The notes: generated by a model not told the origin, from the sequence alone. Numbered from the stretch's first letter, positions 1-5,060 are shown. The stretch: 5,226 nucleotides of DNA from Hyphomonas sp. (GCA_024743015.1 JANSXJ010000270.1:1-5226), one strand, 5' to 3'. Numbers and translations are program-made.

Positions 1-472
1 CGAGCTTGTTGATGAAGCACATACGGGGGACGCCGTACTTGTCGGCCTGGCGCCATACGGTTTCGGACTGGGGCTCCACGCCGGCAACGCCATCAAATAC
101 GGCAACTGCACCATCCAACACGCGCAGCGAGCGTTCGACTTCGATGGTGAAATCGACGTGGCCGGGGGTGTCGATGATGTTGATGCGGTGCTTGGGCATA
201 TCCGCCCGCAGCGCGTCCGGGTCCGACATCGGATCCATGGTTGCATCTTCGGCGGTCCAGAACGTGGTGGTCGCAGCCGAGGTGATGGTGATCCCGCGTT
301 CCTGCTCCTGCTCCATCCAGTCCATCGTCGCCGCGCCATCGTGCACTTCGCCGATCTTGTAGGACTTGCCGGTGTAATAGAGGATACGCTCGGTCGTGGT
401 GGTCTTGCCGGCATCGATGTGAGCCATGATGCCGATATTGCGATAGCGCTCCAGCGGATACTCGCGGGCCAT
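1..472 (-). CDS. fusA: Elongation factor G, N-terminal part (cut by window edge)
   Basis: This is the first 157 residues of EF-G, the GTPase that drives translocation of tRNA and mRNA on the ribosome. The protein starts [20 protein letters not shown]. Visible parts are the P-loop AHIDAGKT (residues 17-24), switch I ERGITIT (about 58-64), the G3 motif DTPGHVDF (101-108, with the catalytic-type His105), and the start of the G4 motif at NKL (155-157), where the window ends. The ATG at 470-472 is preceded by a good Shine-Dalgarno sequence. The loop between FW (71-72) and HRINI (95-99) is 22 residues, versus about 9 in E. coli EF-G as recalled, and is rich in Asp/Glu. The gene lies 109 nt downstream of rpsG in the same direction, the usual str-operon order; tuf would be expected further left but is not visible. 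Identity is very secure; the rest of the protein is outside the window. Confidence 0.98.
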   Translation of the reverse strand, partial: MAREYPLERYRNIGIMAHIDAGKTTTTERILYYTGKSYKIGEVHDGAATMDWMEQEQERGITITSAATTTFWTAEDATMDPMSDPDALRADMPKHRINIIDTPGHVDFTIEVERSLRVLDGAVAVFDGVAGVEPQSETVWRQADKYGVPRMCFINKL

Positions 473-479
473 ATTCGTT

Positions 480-484
480 TCCTT
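480..484 (-). promoter_or_regulatory. Shine-Dalgarno site of fusA
   Basis: The minus strand reads AAGGA followed by seven bases and then the ATG at 472. Motif and spacing fit a standard ribosome binding site and support the chosen fusA start. Confidence 0.8.
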
Positions 485-495
485 AAGCGTCTGTC

Positions 496-525
496 GGGGG
501 CCGCCGGGTCAGCGGGTCGGCCCCC
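496..525 (-). other. GC-rich hairpin in the rpsG-fusA gap
   Basis: Perfect 8-bp arms, GGGGGCCG (496-503) and CGGCCCCC (518-525), enclose a 14-nt loop. In the transcript the hairpin lies after the rpsG stop and about 24 nt upstream of the fusA start. No T-run follows on the minus strand, so it is not a convincing intrinsic terminator. It may pause polymerase, protect the RNA from decay, or mark a processing site; that role is inference. Confidence 0.55.
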
Positions 526-581
526 ATATAGTGACGATTGTGACAGCCGGAAGACGCAGCTTCAGGCCGGTCCACAATCCG

Positions 582-1052
582 TTACCAGCGATAATGCGAG
601 AAGGCGCGGTTGGCATCTGCCATGCGGTGGGTGTCTTCGCGCTTCTTCACGGCATTTCCGCGGTTGTTGGCAGCATCCATCAGCTCACCCGACAGACGCG
701 CTGCCATGGTGGTTTCCGGACGTCCGCGCGCCGCGGTGATCAGCCAGCGGATCGCCAGCGCCTGGGCACGCTCGGGGCGCACCTCCACCGGCACCTGATA
801 AGTCGCACCACCAACGCGGCGGCTGCGGACCTCGACCTGCGGCTTCACATTGTTCAGCGCATCATGGAACAGCTGGATCGGATCCGCCTTGGCCTTGGCC
901 TCGACAGTCTGGAGCGCCGAGTACACGATACCTTCAGCGACGGCCTTCTTGCCGTCATACATCAGGTTGTTCATGAACTTCGACAGGATCTGATCCCCGT
1001 ACTGGGGATCGGGCAGGATGACCCGCTTTTCGGGACGACGACGACGTGACAT
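582..1052 (-). CDS. rpsG: 30S ribosomal protein S7
   Basis: The 156-residue product, [10 protein letters not shown]...RAFSHYRW, is full-length S7. This protein nucleates assembly of the 30S head by binding the 3' major domain of 16S rRNA, and it lines the E-site exit channel. Family hallmarks seen are the basic N-terminus (RRRRPEKR), the segment [16 protein letters not shown], the beta-hairpin region [11 protein letters not shown] and the C-terminal [21 protein letters not shown] end. The reading frame is open 16 codons further upstream, but the ATG at 1052 gives the family's normal N-terminus and has a Shine-Dalgarno sequence nine bases away, so it is the correct start. The gene is second in the operon, after rpsL and before fusA. 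In E. coli S7 represses translation of its own operon by binding the rpsL-rpsG spacer; the unusual spacer here makes that mechanism worth comparing, but no S7 site was identified. Confidence 0.98.
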   Translation of the reverse strand: MSRRRRPEKRVILPDPQYGDQILSKFMNNLMYDGKKAVAEGIVYSALQTVEAKAKADPIQLFHDALNNVKPQVEVRSRRVGGATYQVPVEVRPERAQALAIRWLITAARGRPETTMAARLSGELMDAANNRGNAVKKREDTHRMADANRAFSHYRW

Positions 1053-1061
1053 ATTTTTAAA

Positions 1062-1067
1062 CTCCCT
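1062..1067 (-). promoter_or_regulatory. Shine-Dalgarno site of rpsG
   Basis: The minus strand reads AGGGAG, nine bases before the ATG at 1052, with an A/T-rich stretch (TTTAAAAAT) between. It decides the start against the longer open frame reaching 1100. Confidence 0.85.
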
Positions 1068-1095
1068 AGGAGTGCGGCCCCTGCCCTCCGCTTCC

Positions 1096-1123
1096 GTCAC
1101 CCTGAACTTGTTTCAGGGTCCAT
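1096..1123 (+). repeat. Palindromic repeat, CTTG-loop type, copy A1 (in str operon)
   Basis: A 28-bp element whose core folds as ACCCTGAA (1099-1106), loop CTTGT, TTCAGGGT (1112-1119). It is an inverted copy of the element at 1175-1202, differing at only two of 28 positions. Those two positions pair with each other inside the hairpin (C-G here, T-A in the other copy), so the local stem is preserved. The element lies between rpsL and rpsG, about 45 nt upstream of the rpsG start on the transcript. Confidence 0.85.
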
Positions 1124-1174
1124 CAGGCGGCTGGCTCAGCCCTGTAATTCGGATAGACCTGCGCTTGCGGCACC

Positions 1175-1202
1175 ATGGATCCTGAAACAAGTTCAGGATG
1201 AC
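1175..1202 (-). repeat. Palindromic repeat, CTTG-loop type, copy A2 (in str operon)
   Basis: Inverted partner of the element at 1096-1123. Its stem is ATCCTGAA (1179-1186) and TTCAGGAT (1192-1199). In the operon transcript it comes first, just after the hairpin at the rpsL stop. Besides its own hairpin, it can pair with copy A1 along almost the full 28 bases, enclosing a 51-nt loop, so two mutually exclusive folds are possible. Confidence 0.85.
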
Positions 1203-1224
1203 CCGATGCCGCAGGCTATCGGGT
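1201..1224 (-). other. Strong hairpin abutting the rpsL stop codon
   Basis: ACCCGAT (1201-1207) pairs with ATCGGGT (1218-1224), and inside that GCC (1208-1210) pairs with GGC (1214-1216) around a GCA triloop. The result is ten base pairs with one bulged base. The stem touches the rpsL stop codon TGA (complement of 1224-1226). No T-run follows on the minus strand, so transcription into rpsG is probably not ended here. It may act as a 3' stabiliser or pause site (inference). Confidence 0.6.
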
Positions 1225-1595
1225 CACTTCGGACGCTTGGCCCCGTACTTCGAACGCGACTGCTTGCGGTCCTTCACACCCTGCGTGTCCAGCACGCCGC
1301 GCAGGACGTGGTAACGCACACCGGGAAGATCGCGCACACGCCCGCCGCGGATCAGCACGACGCTGTGCTCCTGCAAGTTGTGGCCTTCACCGGGGATGTA
1401 GCTGATGACTTCGCGCTGGTTGGTCAGGCGCACCTTGGCGACCTTGCGCAGCGCCGAGTTCGGCTTCTTCGGGGTCGTCGTGTAAACTCGGGTGCAAACG
1501 CCGCGCTTCTGCGGGTTCTGCTCCATCGCAGGGACCTTGGACTTGGCCTTCTGCGGAACGCGGCCCTTGCGGACCAGCTGGTTGATTGTCGGCAT
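1224..1595 (-). CDS. rpsL: 30S ribosomal protein S12
   Basis: The 123-residue product, [12 protein letters not shown]...SKYGAKRPK, is full-length S12, the decoding-centre protein that contacts helices 18, 27 and 44 of 16S rRNA and controls accuracy. Hallmarks are [26 protein letters not shown], the loop [19 protein letters not shown], and [12 protein letters not shown]. Lys43 (codon AAG, 1467-1469) is the usual streptomycin-sensitive residue. Residue 88 is arginine (codon CGC, 1332-1334) where E. coli has lysine; Lys-to-Arg here is a classic streptomycin-resistance change. Asp89, the residue beta-methylthiolated by RimO in E. coli, is kept. The ATG at 1593-1595 gives the standard N-terminus. 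The bases before it read AGGTGAAGTGAG on the minus strand, offering AGGTGA at 11 nt as a fair ribosome site. It is the first gene of the str operon here, with 315 nt of non-coding sequence upstream. Confidence 0.98.
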   Translation of the reverse strand: MPTINQLVRKGRVPQKAKSKVPAMEQNPQKRGVCTRVYTTTPKKPNSALRKVAKVRLTNQREVISYIPGEGHNLQEHSVVLIRGGRVRDLPGVRYHVLRGVLDTQGVKDRKQSRSKYGAKRPK

Positions 1596-1910
1596 TAGTT
1601 CTCACTTCACCTGATGAGGGTGACACCTGTGCCGGATGGTGGGGAGAGGATTAGTCCAATCCGTCATCCCGGGCTTGAACCGGGACCGCTATCCGCAAGC
1701 GTATCGCTGGCGGCACAAGATCCCAGCTTTCGCTGGGATGACGAATGAGACTGAAACGCTCCACCCGCATATCCGGCCCTTCGGCCACCGGGTTACTTTG
1801 ACGGCTGCCCCCATGGAGGAACGCACCGGCAATGTTCAGCTCGAACCGGGACGAACCCGGAAGATGCGCGCCCTTAGGCGGGTTTGGGTTGGGGGTCAAG
1901 GCGGGAGTGA
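1596..1910. other. Non-coding gap upstream of rpsL
   Basis: These 315 bases lie between the rpsL start and the stop codon of the OLD-family gene. They should contain the str-operon promoter and any terminator of the OLD gene. I found no convincing -35/-10 pair on the minus strand, and no hairpin followed by a T-run. A small inverted repeat, CCGGG-ACGAA-CCCGG (1846-1860), is the only stem near the OLD stop. The main structure is the bipartite palindromic repeat at 1661-1743. Open frames across this stretch have no recognisable protein character. Confidence 0.6.
1661..1743. repeat. Bipartite palindromic repeat (outer stem with two inner hairpins)
   Basis: Outer arms CGTCATCCC (1662-1670) and GGGATGACG (1735-1743) are perfectly complementary. 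Inside, two hairpins form: TCCCGG-GCTTGAA-CCGGGA (1667-1685) and ATCCCAGC-TTTC-GCTGGGAT (1720-1739). The left half has the same layout as the repeats at 1096 and 4040 (GTCAYCC, stem, CTTG loop). The right half is a relative with a TTTC loop in the opposite orientation. Such elements are widespread between genes in alphaproteobacteria and often yield spurious short ORFs. Here the element lies between the OLD gene and rpsL and would be transcribed if the promoter lies further right. Confidence 0.8.
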
Positions 1911-3659
1911 TCAGGCGCCCAGAACTTCCTCAATGGCTTCCCGCAGGCTGTCCGCCAATGTTATTCCCTCCGGAACGAATTTGCCGAACGATGAGCAATT
2001 CCGTAACTTCCGCTCGCTCGCTACTTTTCGGACTTTTGATGCCAAGTCTTTACCAAGATAAACATCAGCGAAGTTCGCAGCCTTAGACTTCGCATGCGCT
2101 TCATCGTGACCAATCGGGCTACAGATCCCGTTCTTATAGTCATCAATAAACTGCGAGATTTCATTTCGCTTAGTATTGAAAATAACCCTCGCACCATCTT
2201 GGTCAAGCAAATCGCAAGCCGCAGTCAAAATATCCAAAGCATCATTCTGGTCAACTTCGAAATGCGCAGCAATAACATCCACACGGTTCCAAGCAGCCTC
2301 AATATCACAACCTTCAGTGAACCAAACCCGAAGGCCTCGCTTCTGATACGGGAATTGCTGAAGTTTTTTGTCTTGCGGCAACATGAAATCGCTATCCCTG
2401 TGAAGGAGAATTTTCATCTTCTTGCCAAAAAGAGATTCAAGCGTTGCTAATGTTTCAGGCTGCGGTAAACGTGAGTTACCTCTTCCCGGCCAAACCGCAA
2501 CCTTGCTTTTTCCCGGCCAAACCGCAACCTTGCTTTGAATATGCGGCCATTGTCGGAGAAGCGCATTAAGTAATCCGACCTTCTTGTCTTCAGTTATTAG
2601 AAGCAATGATTTATCGAGTATACCCCAGCCCATAGCCCGCCGAATTTCATCAGAATCATCTTCGCAAACGTCGCCACTTTTCATCCAGACTACCGTGGCA
2701 TCAGCCGGCAAAGACCTCACCACGCTTGGGCTATGCGTGCTTAGCAACACTTGGCACTCATACTTTATTGCCGCCGACATCAAGACACTCACAAGCCGCT
2801 CCTGCACATCGGGATGGAGATGTGAGTCCGGCTCGTCTACCAGCAGCAGTCGTGGTCTAAAATACACGAGATATGCAAATATTTGAATGACTTGCAGGAA
2901 ACCTATTCCTGCTAACTCGAGAGGCTTAAATCGGCGGATATCCGCGTTTCGCATAGCGCCCGTCTGAAATTCCGCGTGAATTTTGTAGTGCTTTTCATCC
3001 TTGAATTTGACCCTCAACGATAGAGGCCCAAGGACAGCCGAAGCTAATGCTTCAACTTCAGACAACGCGGTGCCGCCAGTCTCAAGTTTTTCGTTTGAGG
3101 CCAGGTCTAAGATATTTCGCAGAACCGTATTTGCATCGCCAGCAGCCGCTTGTCTGTGCACAATCAGTTTCGATCGCTTTTCCTCGGCAAGCGGAATGCC
3201 AGCCAAGCCGGGTATGTATGCAGATACCTCTCGGCCGCTGGATCGGATTTGAGCCGTAAGCGGGTTATTCGATGGCACATGTACACTAATACCCTCATTC
3301 CTCGCCGACTTAATCCACATTGGGACAGTGATAGGACTAACACCATCTATTGTAGCATTGATAATGACATCCATCTTGGGGGCGGCAGAGAAGTTTCCAT
3401 ATTCGCCAGAATGAGAAGCATTTTTGTAGTCAGGCGAAGGCATGTAGGTTGCGTCAATTTCTGAAAGCGTAGAACCCTTGTTTTGCTGCTCTGGCGAAAC
3501 GCTTGGATTTCTGCCACTCTGAAGCATCCAATGCAGGGCTTGCAAGACAGAGCTTTTGCCGCTGCCATTGGTCCCAACCAAAACCGTAAAGGCACTCAGC
3601 GGCACCCTTGTAGCTTCGATGGCTTTAAAATTTCGAATTTCGACCCAGTTTAGCTTCAT
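1911..3659 (-). CDS. OLD-family ATP-dependent endonuclease (ABC ATPase + TOPRIM)
   Basis: From the ATG at 3659 the protein is 582 residues. The N-terminal ABC/SMC-like ATPase has Walker A GTNGSGKSS (29-37, Lys35), a signature-like ELAGIGFLQV (about 248-257), Walker B LLLVDEPDSHLHP (271-283, Asp275/Glu276) and the H-loop STHSP (His309). A C-terminal TOPRIM domain follows: ITEDK (Glu357), HRDSDF (Asp422/Asp424) and EGCDIEAAW (from about 449). This order defines OLD nucleases, ATP-driven DNA-cutting proteins, several of which defend against phage. No UvrD-like helicase gene adjoins it, so it resembles stand-alone class 1 OLD rather than a Gabija pair. A perfect 27-bp tandem duplication adds nine residues at 376-393. 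Lower G+C than both neighbours suggests horizontal transfer. The frame is open to a TTG at 3722 (603 aa) and a GTG at 3716, but the ATG puts the usual beta-strand KLNWVEIRNFKAIE at the N-terminus. No Shine-Dalgarno sequence precedes any of the starts. Family is secure; the defence role is inference. Confidence 0.92.
   Translation of the reverse strand: MKLNWVEIRNFKAIEATRVPLSAFTVLVGTNGSGKSSVLQALHWMLQSGRNPSVSPEQQNKGSTLSEIDATYMPSPDYKNASHSGEYGNFSAAPKMDVIINATIDGVSPITVPMWIKSARNEGISVHVPSNNPLTAQIRSSGREVSAYIPGLAGIPLAEEKRSKLIVHRQAAAGDANTVLRNILDLASNEKLETGGTALSEVEALASAVLGPLSLRVKFKDEKHYKIHAEFQTGAMRNADIRRFKPLELAGIGFLQVIQIFAYLVYFRPRLLLVDEPDSHLHPDVQERLVSVLMSAAIKYECQVLLSTHSPSVVRSLPADATVVWMKSGDVCEDDSDEIRRAMGWGILDKSLLLITEDKKVGLLNALLRQWPHIQSKVAVWPGKSKVAVWPGRGNSRLPQPETLATLESLFGKKMKILLHRDSDFMLPQDKKLQQFPYQKRGLRVWFTEGCDIEAAWNRVDVIAAHFEVDQNDALDILTAACDLLDQDGARVIFNTKRNEISQFIDDYKNGICSPIGHDEAHAKSKAANFADVYLGKDLASKVRKVASERKLRNCSSFGKFVPEGITLADSLREAIEEVLGA
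2483..2536 (-). repeat. Perfect tandem 27-bp duplication inside the OLD gene
   Basis: Positions 2483-2509 and 2510-2536 are identical. In the protein this gives SKVAVWPGK followed by SKVAVWPGR, an in-frame nine-residue repeat. It lies in the TOPRIM domain, between the ITEDK segment and the HRDSDF metal-binding motif, where a single SKVAVWPG-type strand would be expected. No base has diverged between copies, so the duplication is recent or the copies are kept identical by slippage. Confidence 0.97.
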
Positions 3660-3666
3660 ACGCGAT

Positions 3667-3695
3667 AGGCTAGTTGGCTGAATGGAGGGTTGCAA
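3667..3695 (-). promoter_or_regulatory. Possible promoter of the OLD gene (weak)
   Basis: On the minus strand TTGCAA (3690-3695) lies 17 bases before TAGCCT (3667-3672), which would place a transcription start close to the ATG at 3659 and give a near-leaderless mRNA. That would fit the lack of a Shine-Dalgarno sequence, but the -10 box matches consensus at only three of six positions, and it requires the ATG start to be correct. Confidence 0.22.
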
Positions 3696-3797
3696 CGCGA
3701 CTTGCGTATTTTCCACCGACAATCATCAGCTTGCTATTCGTGCGCCTTTCTGAAGTGGCTCCACATTGTTCGTTGCTGGCTAGTCGTCGGGATAAAT

Positions 3798-3825
3798 GGC
3801 CCCCTAGATCAAGCCGAGGGAGACG
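3798..3825 (-). repeat. Degenerate CTTG-loop palindromic repeat
   Basis: Compared with the repeats at 4038-4064 and 4185-4211, this stretch keeps the central GATCAAG (3807-3813), the outer GG and the terminal GACG. It has lost most stem pairing through changes such as CCCCTA in one arm and GAGGG in the other. It reads as a decayed copy of the same family. Confidence 0.45.
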
Positions 3826-3830
3826 AAGCG

Positions 3831-3854
3831 GGGGAAGGACGCCGCCCCTTCCCC
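3831..3854. other. Hairpin GGGGAAGG / CCTTCCCC
   Basis: Perfect 8-bp arms (3831-3838 and 3847-3854) with an 8-nt loop. On the plus strand a loosely T-rich stretch (GTTGTTTGTTTT) begins about nine bases further on, but no plus-strand gene ends here. On the minus strand there is no T-run. Function unknown. Confidence 0.4.
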
Positions 3855-4006
3855 TCCGCGAGTTGTTTGTTTTCGCCCTCAGGCGCCGGGCGCAGCGCGT
3901 CCGCGCTGGTTGTCCTCGCTTCGCTCGTTCAGCTTCGCTTCGGCTACGCGCCATAAGGCGCGGCGCGCGGTCGCGCTTGCGGGCCTGCGGCCCGAACCAT
4001 CGCCAT

Positions 4007-4064
4007 ACGCGCCGTTGGTGGCTCAGCAAAGGAAGCTGGACCCCGGATCAAGTCCGGGGTGACG
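4007..4064. repeat. Long direct repeat with CTTG-loop hairpin, copy B1
   Basis: Starts ACGCGCCGTTGGTGGCT (4007-4023), has an eight-base variable middle, and ends with a 33-bp block (4032-4064) identical to 4179-4211. The block contains ACCCCGGA (4040-4047), loop TCAAG, TCCGGGGT (4053-4060). Read on the minus strand it is the GTCACCCC...CTTG form seen elsewhere in the window. Confidence 0.9.
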
Positions 4065-4152
4065 ATAGGGGCGGGATGATTGGCGGCACGCCCCCCCTTC
4101 CTCTGCGCCTCCCTTCCCTCTGCGCCTATGCGTGAAACCACTTTCCTGTCGC

Positions 4153-4211
4153 ACGCGCTGTTGGTGGCTTCTCGTGAAGAAGCTGGACCCCGGATCAAGT
4201 CCGGGGTGACG
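4153..4211. repeat. Long direct repeat with CTTG-loop hairpin, copy B2
   Basis: Second copy of the element at 4007-4064, in the same orientation. The left 17 bases match at all but one position, the middle differs in sequence, and the final 33 bases (4179-4211) are identical. The two copies start 146 bases apart. Confidence 0.9.
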
Positions 4212-4271
4212 GTGTGGCAGAAGTATCGGCGACAAAGCCGCCGCAAGGGCGCCAAAGGGATCAGGCGCCCG

Positions 4272-4339
4272 CCCGCAGCGATGCGCCCGCAGGGCGTGTG
4301 AGCGAGGATTTCGCGCGCCGGATGGCGTGCGGAACACAA
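4272..4339 (+). repeat. Two-hairpin element, left copy (38-bp core)
   Basis: The element is CCCGCAGCG (4272-4280), then a hairpin ATGCGCCC-GCA-GGGCGTGT (4281-4299), then a 38-bp core (4302-4339) identical to 4983-5020. The core folds as CGCGCGCC (4312-4319), loop GGAT, GGCGTGCG (4324-4331). This can extend to 11 pairs if G-U pairs on the plus-strand RNA are allowed. It ends 49 bases before the ATG of the HTH gene. It may be a dispersed repeat, a regulatory site or the edge of a mobile cassette. Confidence 0.85.
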
Positions 4340-4388
4340 GGATGGCTTCCCATTTTCCTACTCACCCAAACCCTGCCACCCTTTCCCC

Positions 4389-4937
4389 ATGCTCTCCGAC
4401 GAAACCCCCGCCCCCATCAAGCGCAACAAGCGCAAGATCCCGCGCCAGGCCACCTCCGAGGTCGCGTGGGAGTTCGAACCGGCGGTCATATCCGACACCG
4501 ATCCGCTGCTCGACTTCCCGCCTTTTCGCCACAAGCAACCGCGCCGCAATTCGATCACGCCCGATCTCCAGCGCGCCTTTGTTGCGCGGCTCGCCGAGAC
4601 CGGCATCGTCAAGGCGGCGGCAATCCATATCGGGCGCTCGCTCGAGGCGCTCTACAAGCTGCGCCAGCAACCGGGCGCGGAGGGCTTTGCGGCCGCATGG
4701 GACGAGGCGCTCGAATGGGGGGTGCTGCGGCTGGAGGATTGCGCGATCGAGCGCGCGCTGGCCGAAGGCTTCTCCAACCCGCGCGTCAATTCAATGCTCG
4801 CCTTCGTGATCCGGCACCGCCACGCGCAATATGTCGACGCGCGCGATGTCGGGCCCGGCCACTGGCTCTACGAACAGATCCGAGCCGACGTGCTAAGCGA
4901 AGCGGGTTACTCCGACGAAGAAGACGACCTCACCTGA
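4389..4937 (+). CDS. Small putative helix-turn-helix protein, function unknown
   Basis: The 182-residue protein has a basic N-terminal stretch (KRNKRK, 11-16), then a segment of about 56-110 reading ITPDLQRAFVARLAETG, IVKAAAIHIGRSLEALYKLR and a GFAAAWDEALEWG motif. That pattern (search helix, 'ETG-VKAAA' helix, 'S-EALYKLR' recognition-type helix, 'F-AAWDEAL') matches a family of hypothetical HTH proteins common in sphingomonads and reminiscent of phage terminase small-subunit DNA-binding folds. This is recognition from memory, not a search. The C-terminus is acidic (SDEEDD). There is no signal peptide or membrane segment. G+C and codon use look native. No Shine-Dalgarno sequence precedes the ATG; the upstream bases are C-rich. 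The frame is open further left, but the next 60 bases contain no better start. The gene stands alone on the plus strand, bracketed by the two hairpin elements. DNA binding is plausible; its target and role are unknown. Confidence 0.8.
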   Translation: MLSDETPAPIKRNKRKIPRQATSEVAWEFEPAVISDTDPLLDFPPFRHKQPRRNSITPDLQRAFVARLAETGIVKAAAIHIGRSLEALYKLRQQPGAEGFAAAWDEALEWGVLRLEDCAIERALAEGFSNPRVNSMLAFVIRHRHAQYVDARDVGPGHWLYEQIRADVLSEAGYSDEEDDLT

Positions 4938-4965
4938 AAGCGCTGTCACGGACCGCAGGCCCGCA

Positions 4966-5020
4966 CCCGCAGCGCCGAAGGCGCGAGGATTTCGCGCGCC
5001 GGATGGCGTGCGGAACACAA
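4966..5020 (+). repeat. Two-hairpin element, right copy (38-bp core)
   Basis: Same plan as the element at 4272-4339: CCCGCAGCG (4966-4974), a short hairpin GCGCC-GAA-GGCGC (4972-4984), then the identical 38-bp core (4983-5020) with stem CGCGCGCC (4993-5000) and GGCGTGCG (5005-5012). The first hairpin has a different sequence from the left copy but still pairs. The element begins 29 bases after the stop codon of the HTH gene. Confidence 0.85.
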
Positions 5021-5045
5021 AAACACGAGGAAAGCGCGCCCGCGC
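5021..5045 (-). terminator. Possible weak terminator of the LysR-like gene
   Basis: Read on the minus strand after the stop codon of the LysR-like gene, a short GC stem (GCGC-GGGC-GCGC, 5034-5045) is followed by TTTCCTCGTGTTTTTG. The stem is only four pairs and the T-tract is interrupted, so termination is only a possibility. Confidence 0.25.
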
Positions 5046-5060
5046 AGGCAGGTGCCCTCC

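Larger units (their letters stand above)
3723..4388. other. Repeat-dense non-coding stretch between OLD and HTH genes
   Basis: About 670 bases with no credible gene. The open frames on both strands are rich in Arg/Pro/Ala, and several consist of translated palindromic repeats (for example VTPDLIRGPA, HPGLDPGSS). Contents from left to right: a degenerate CTTG-loop repeat (3798-3825); a hairpin GGGGAAGG/CCTTCCCC (3831-3854); GC-rich hairpins CGCGCC-ATAA-GGCGCG (3947-3962) and CGGGCC-TGC-GGCCCG (3980-3994); two long direct repeats (4007-4064, 4153-4211); and a two-hairpin element (4272-4339). A pyrimidine-rich tract at 4096-4127 carries two near-copies of CTTCCCTCTGCGCCT. Confidence 0.7.

Noticed and set aside
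496..525. Hairpin between rpsG and fusA as an intrinsic terminator
   Set aside because: No T-run follows it on the minus strand and fusA must be expressed with or after rpsG.
158..739. Plus-strand open frame opposite fusA and rpsG
   Set aside because: Antisense shadow of two clearly identified conserved genes.
1871..1899. Possible str-operon promoter on the minus strand: TTGACC (1894-1899), 17-base spacer, TAAGGG
   Set aside because: The -35 box is good but the -10 box matches at only two of six positions, so it cannot be called a promoter.
1911..3722. Gabija system
   Set aside because: Gabija needs a GajB UvrD-like helicase gene beside the OLD-type gene; none is present on either side in this window.
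1909..4270. Exact 12-bp direct repeat GATCAGGCGCCC at 1909-1920 and 4259-4270, as possible attachment or target-site duplication around the OLD gene
   Set aside because: About one 12-mer match is expected by chance in a window this size, the flanks do not match, the left copy overlaps the OLD stop codon, and there is no integrase or transposase.
3944..4339. Minus-strand open frame (131 codons) containing VTPDLIRGPA twice
   Set aside because: The repeated peptide is simply the translation of the two palindromic repeats; the rest is low-complexity Arg/Ala-rich.
3723..4388. CRISPR array from the spaced repeats in this region
   Set aside because: Only two copies of each long repeat, irregular spacing, palindromic intergenic-repeat sequence and no cas gene.
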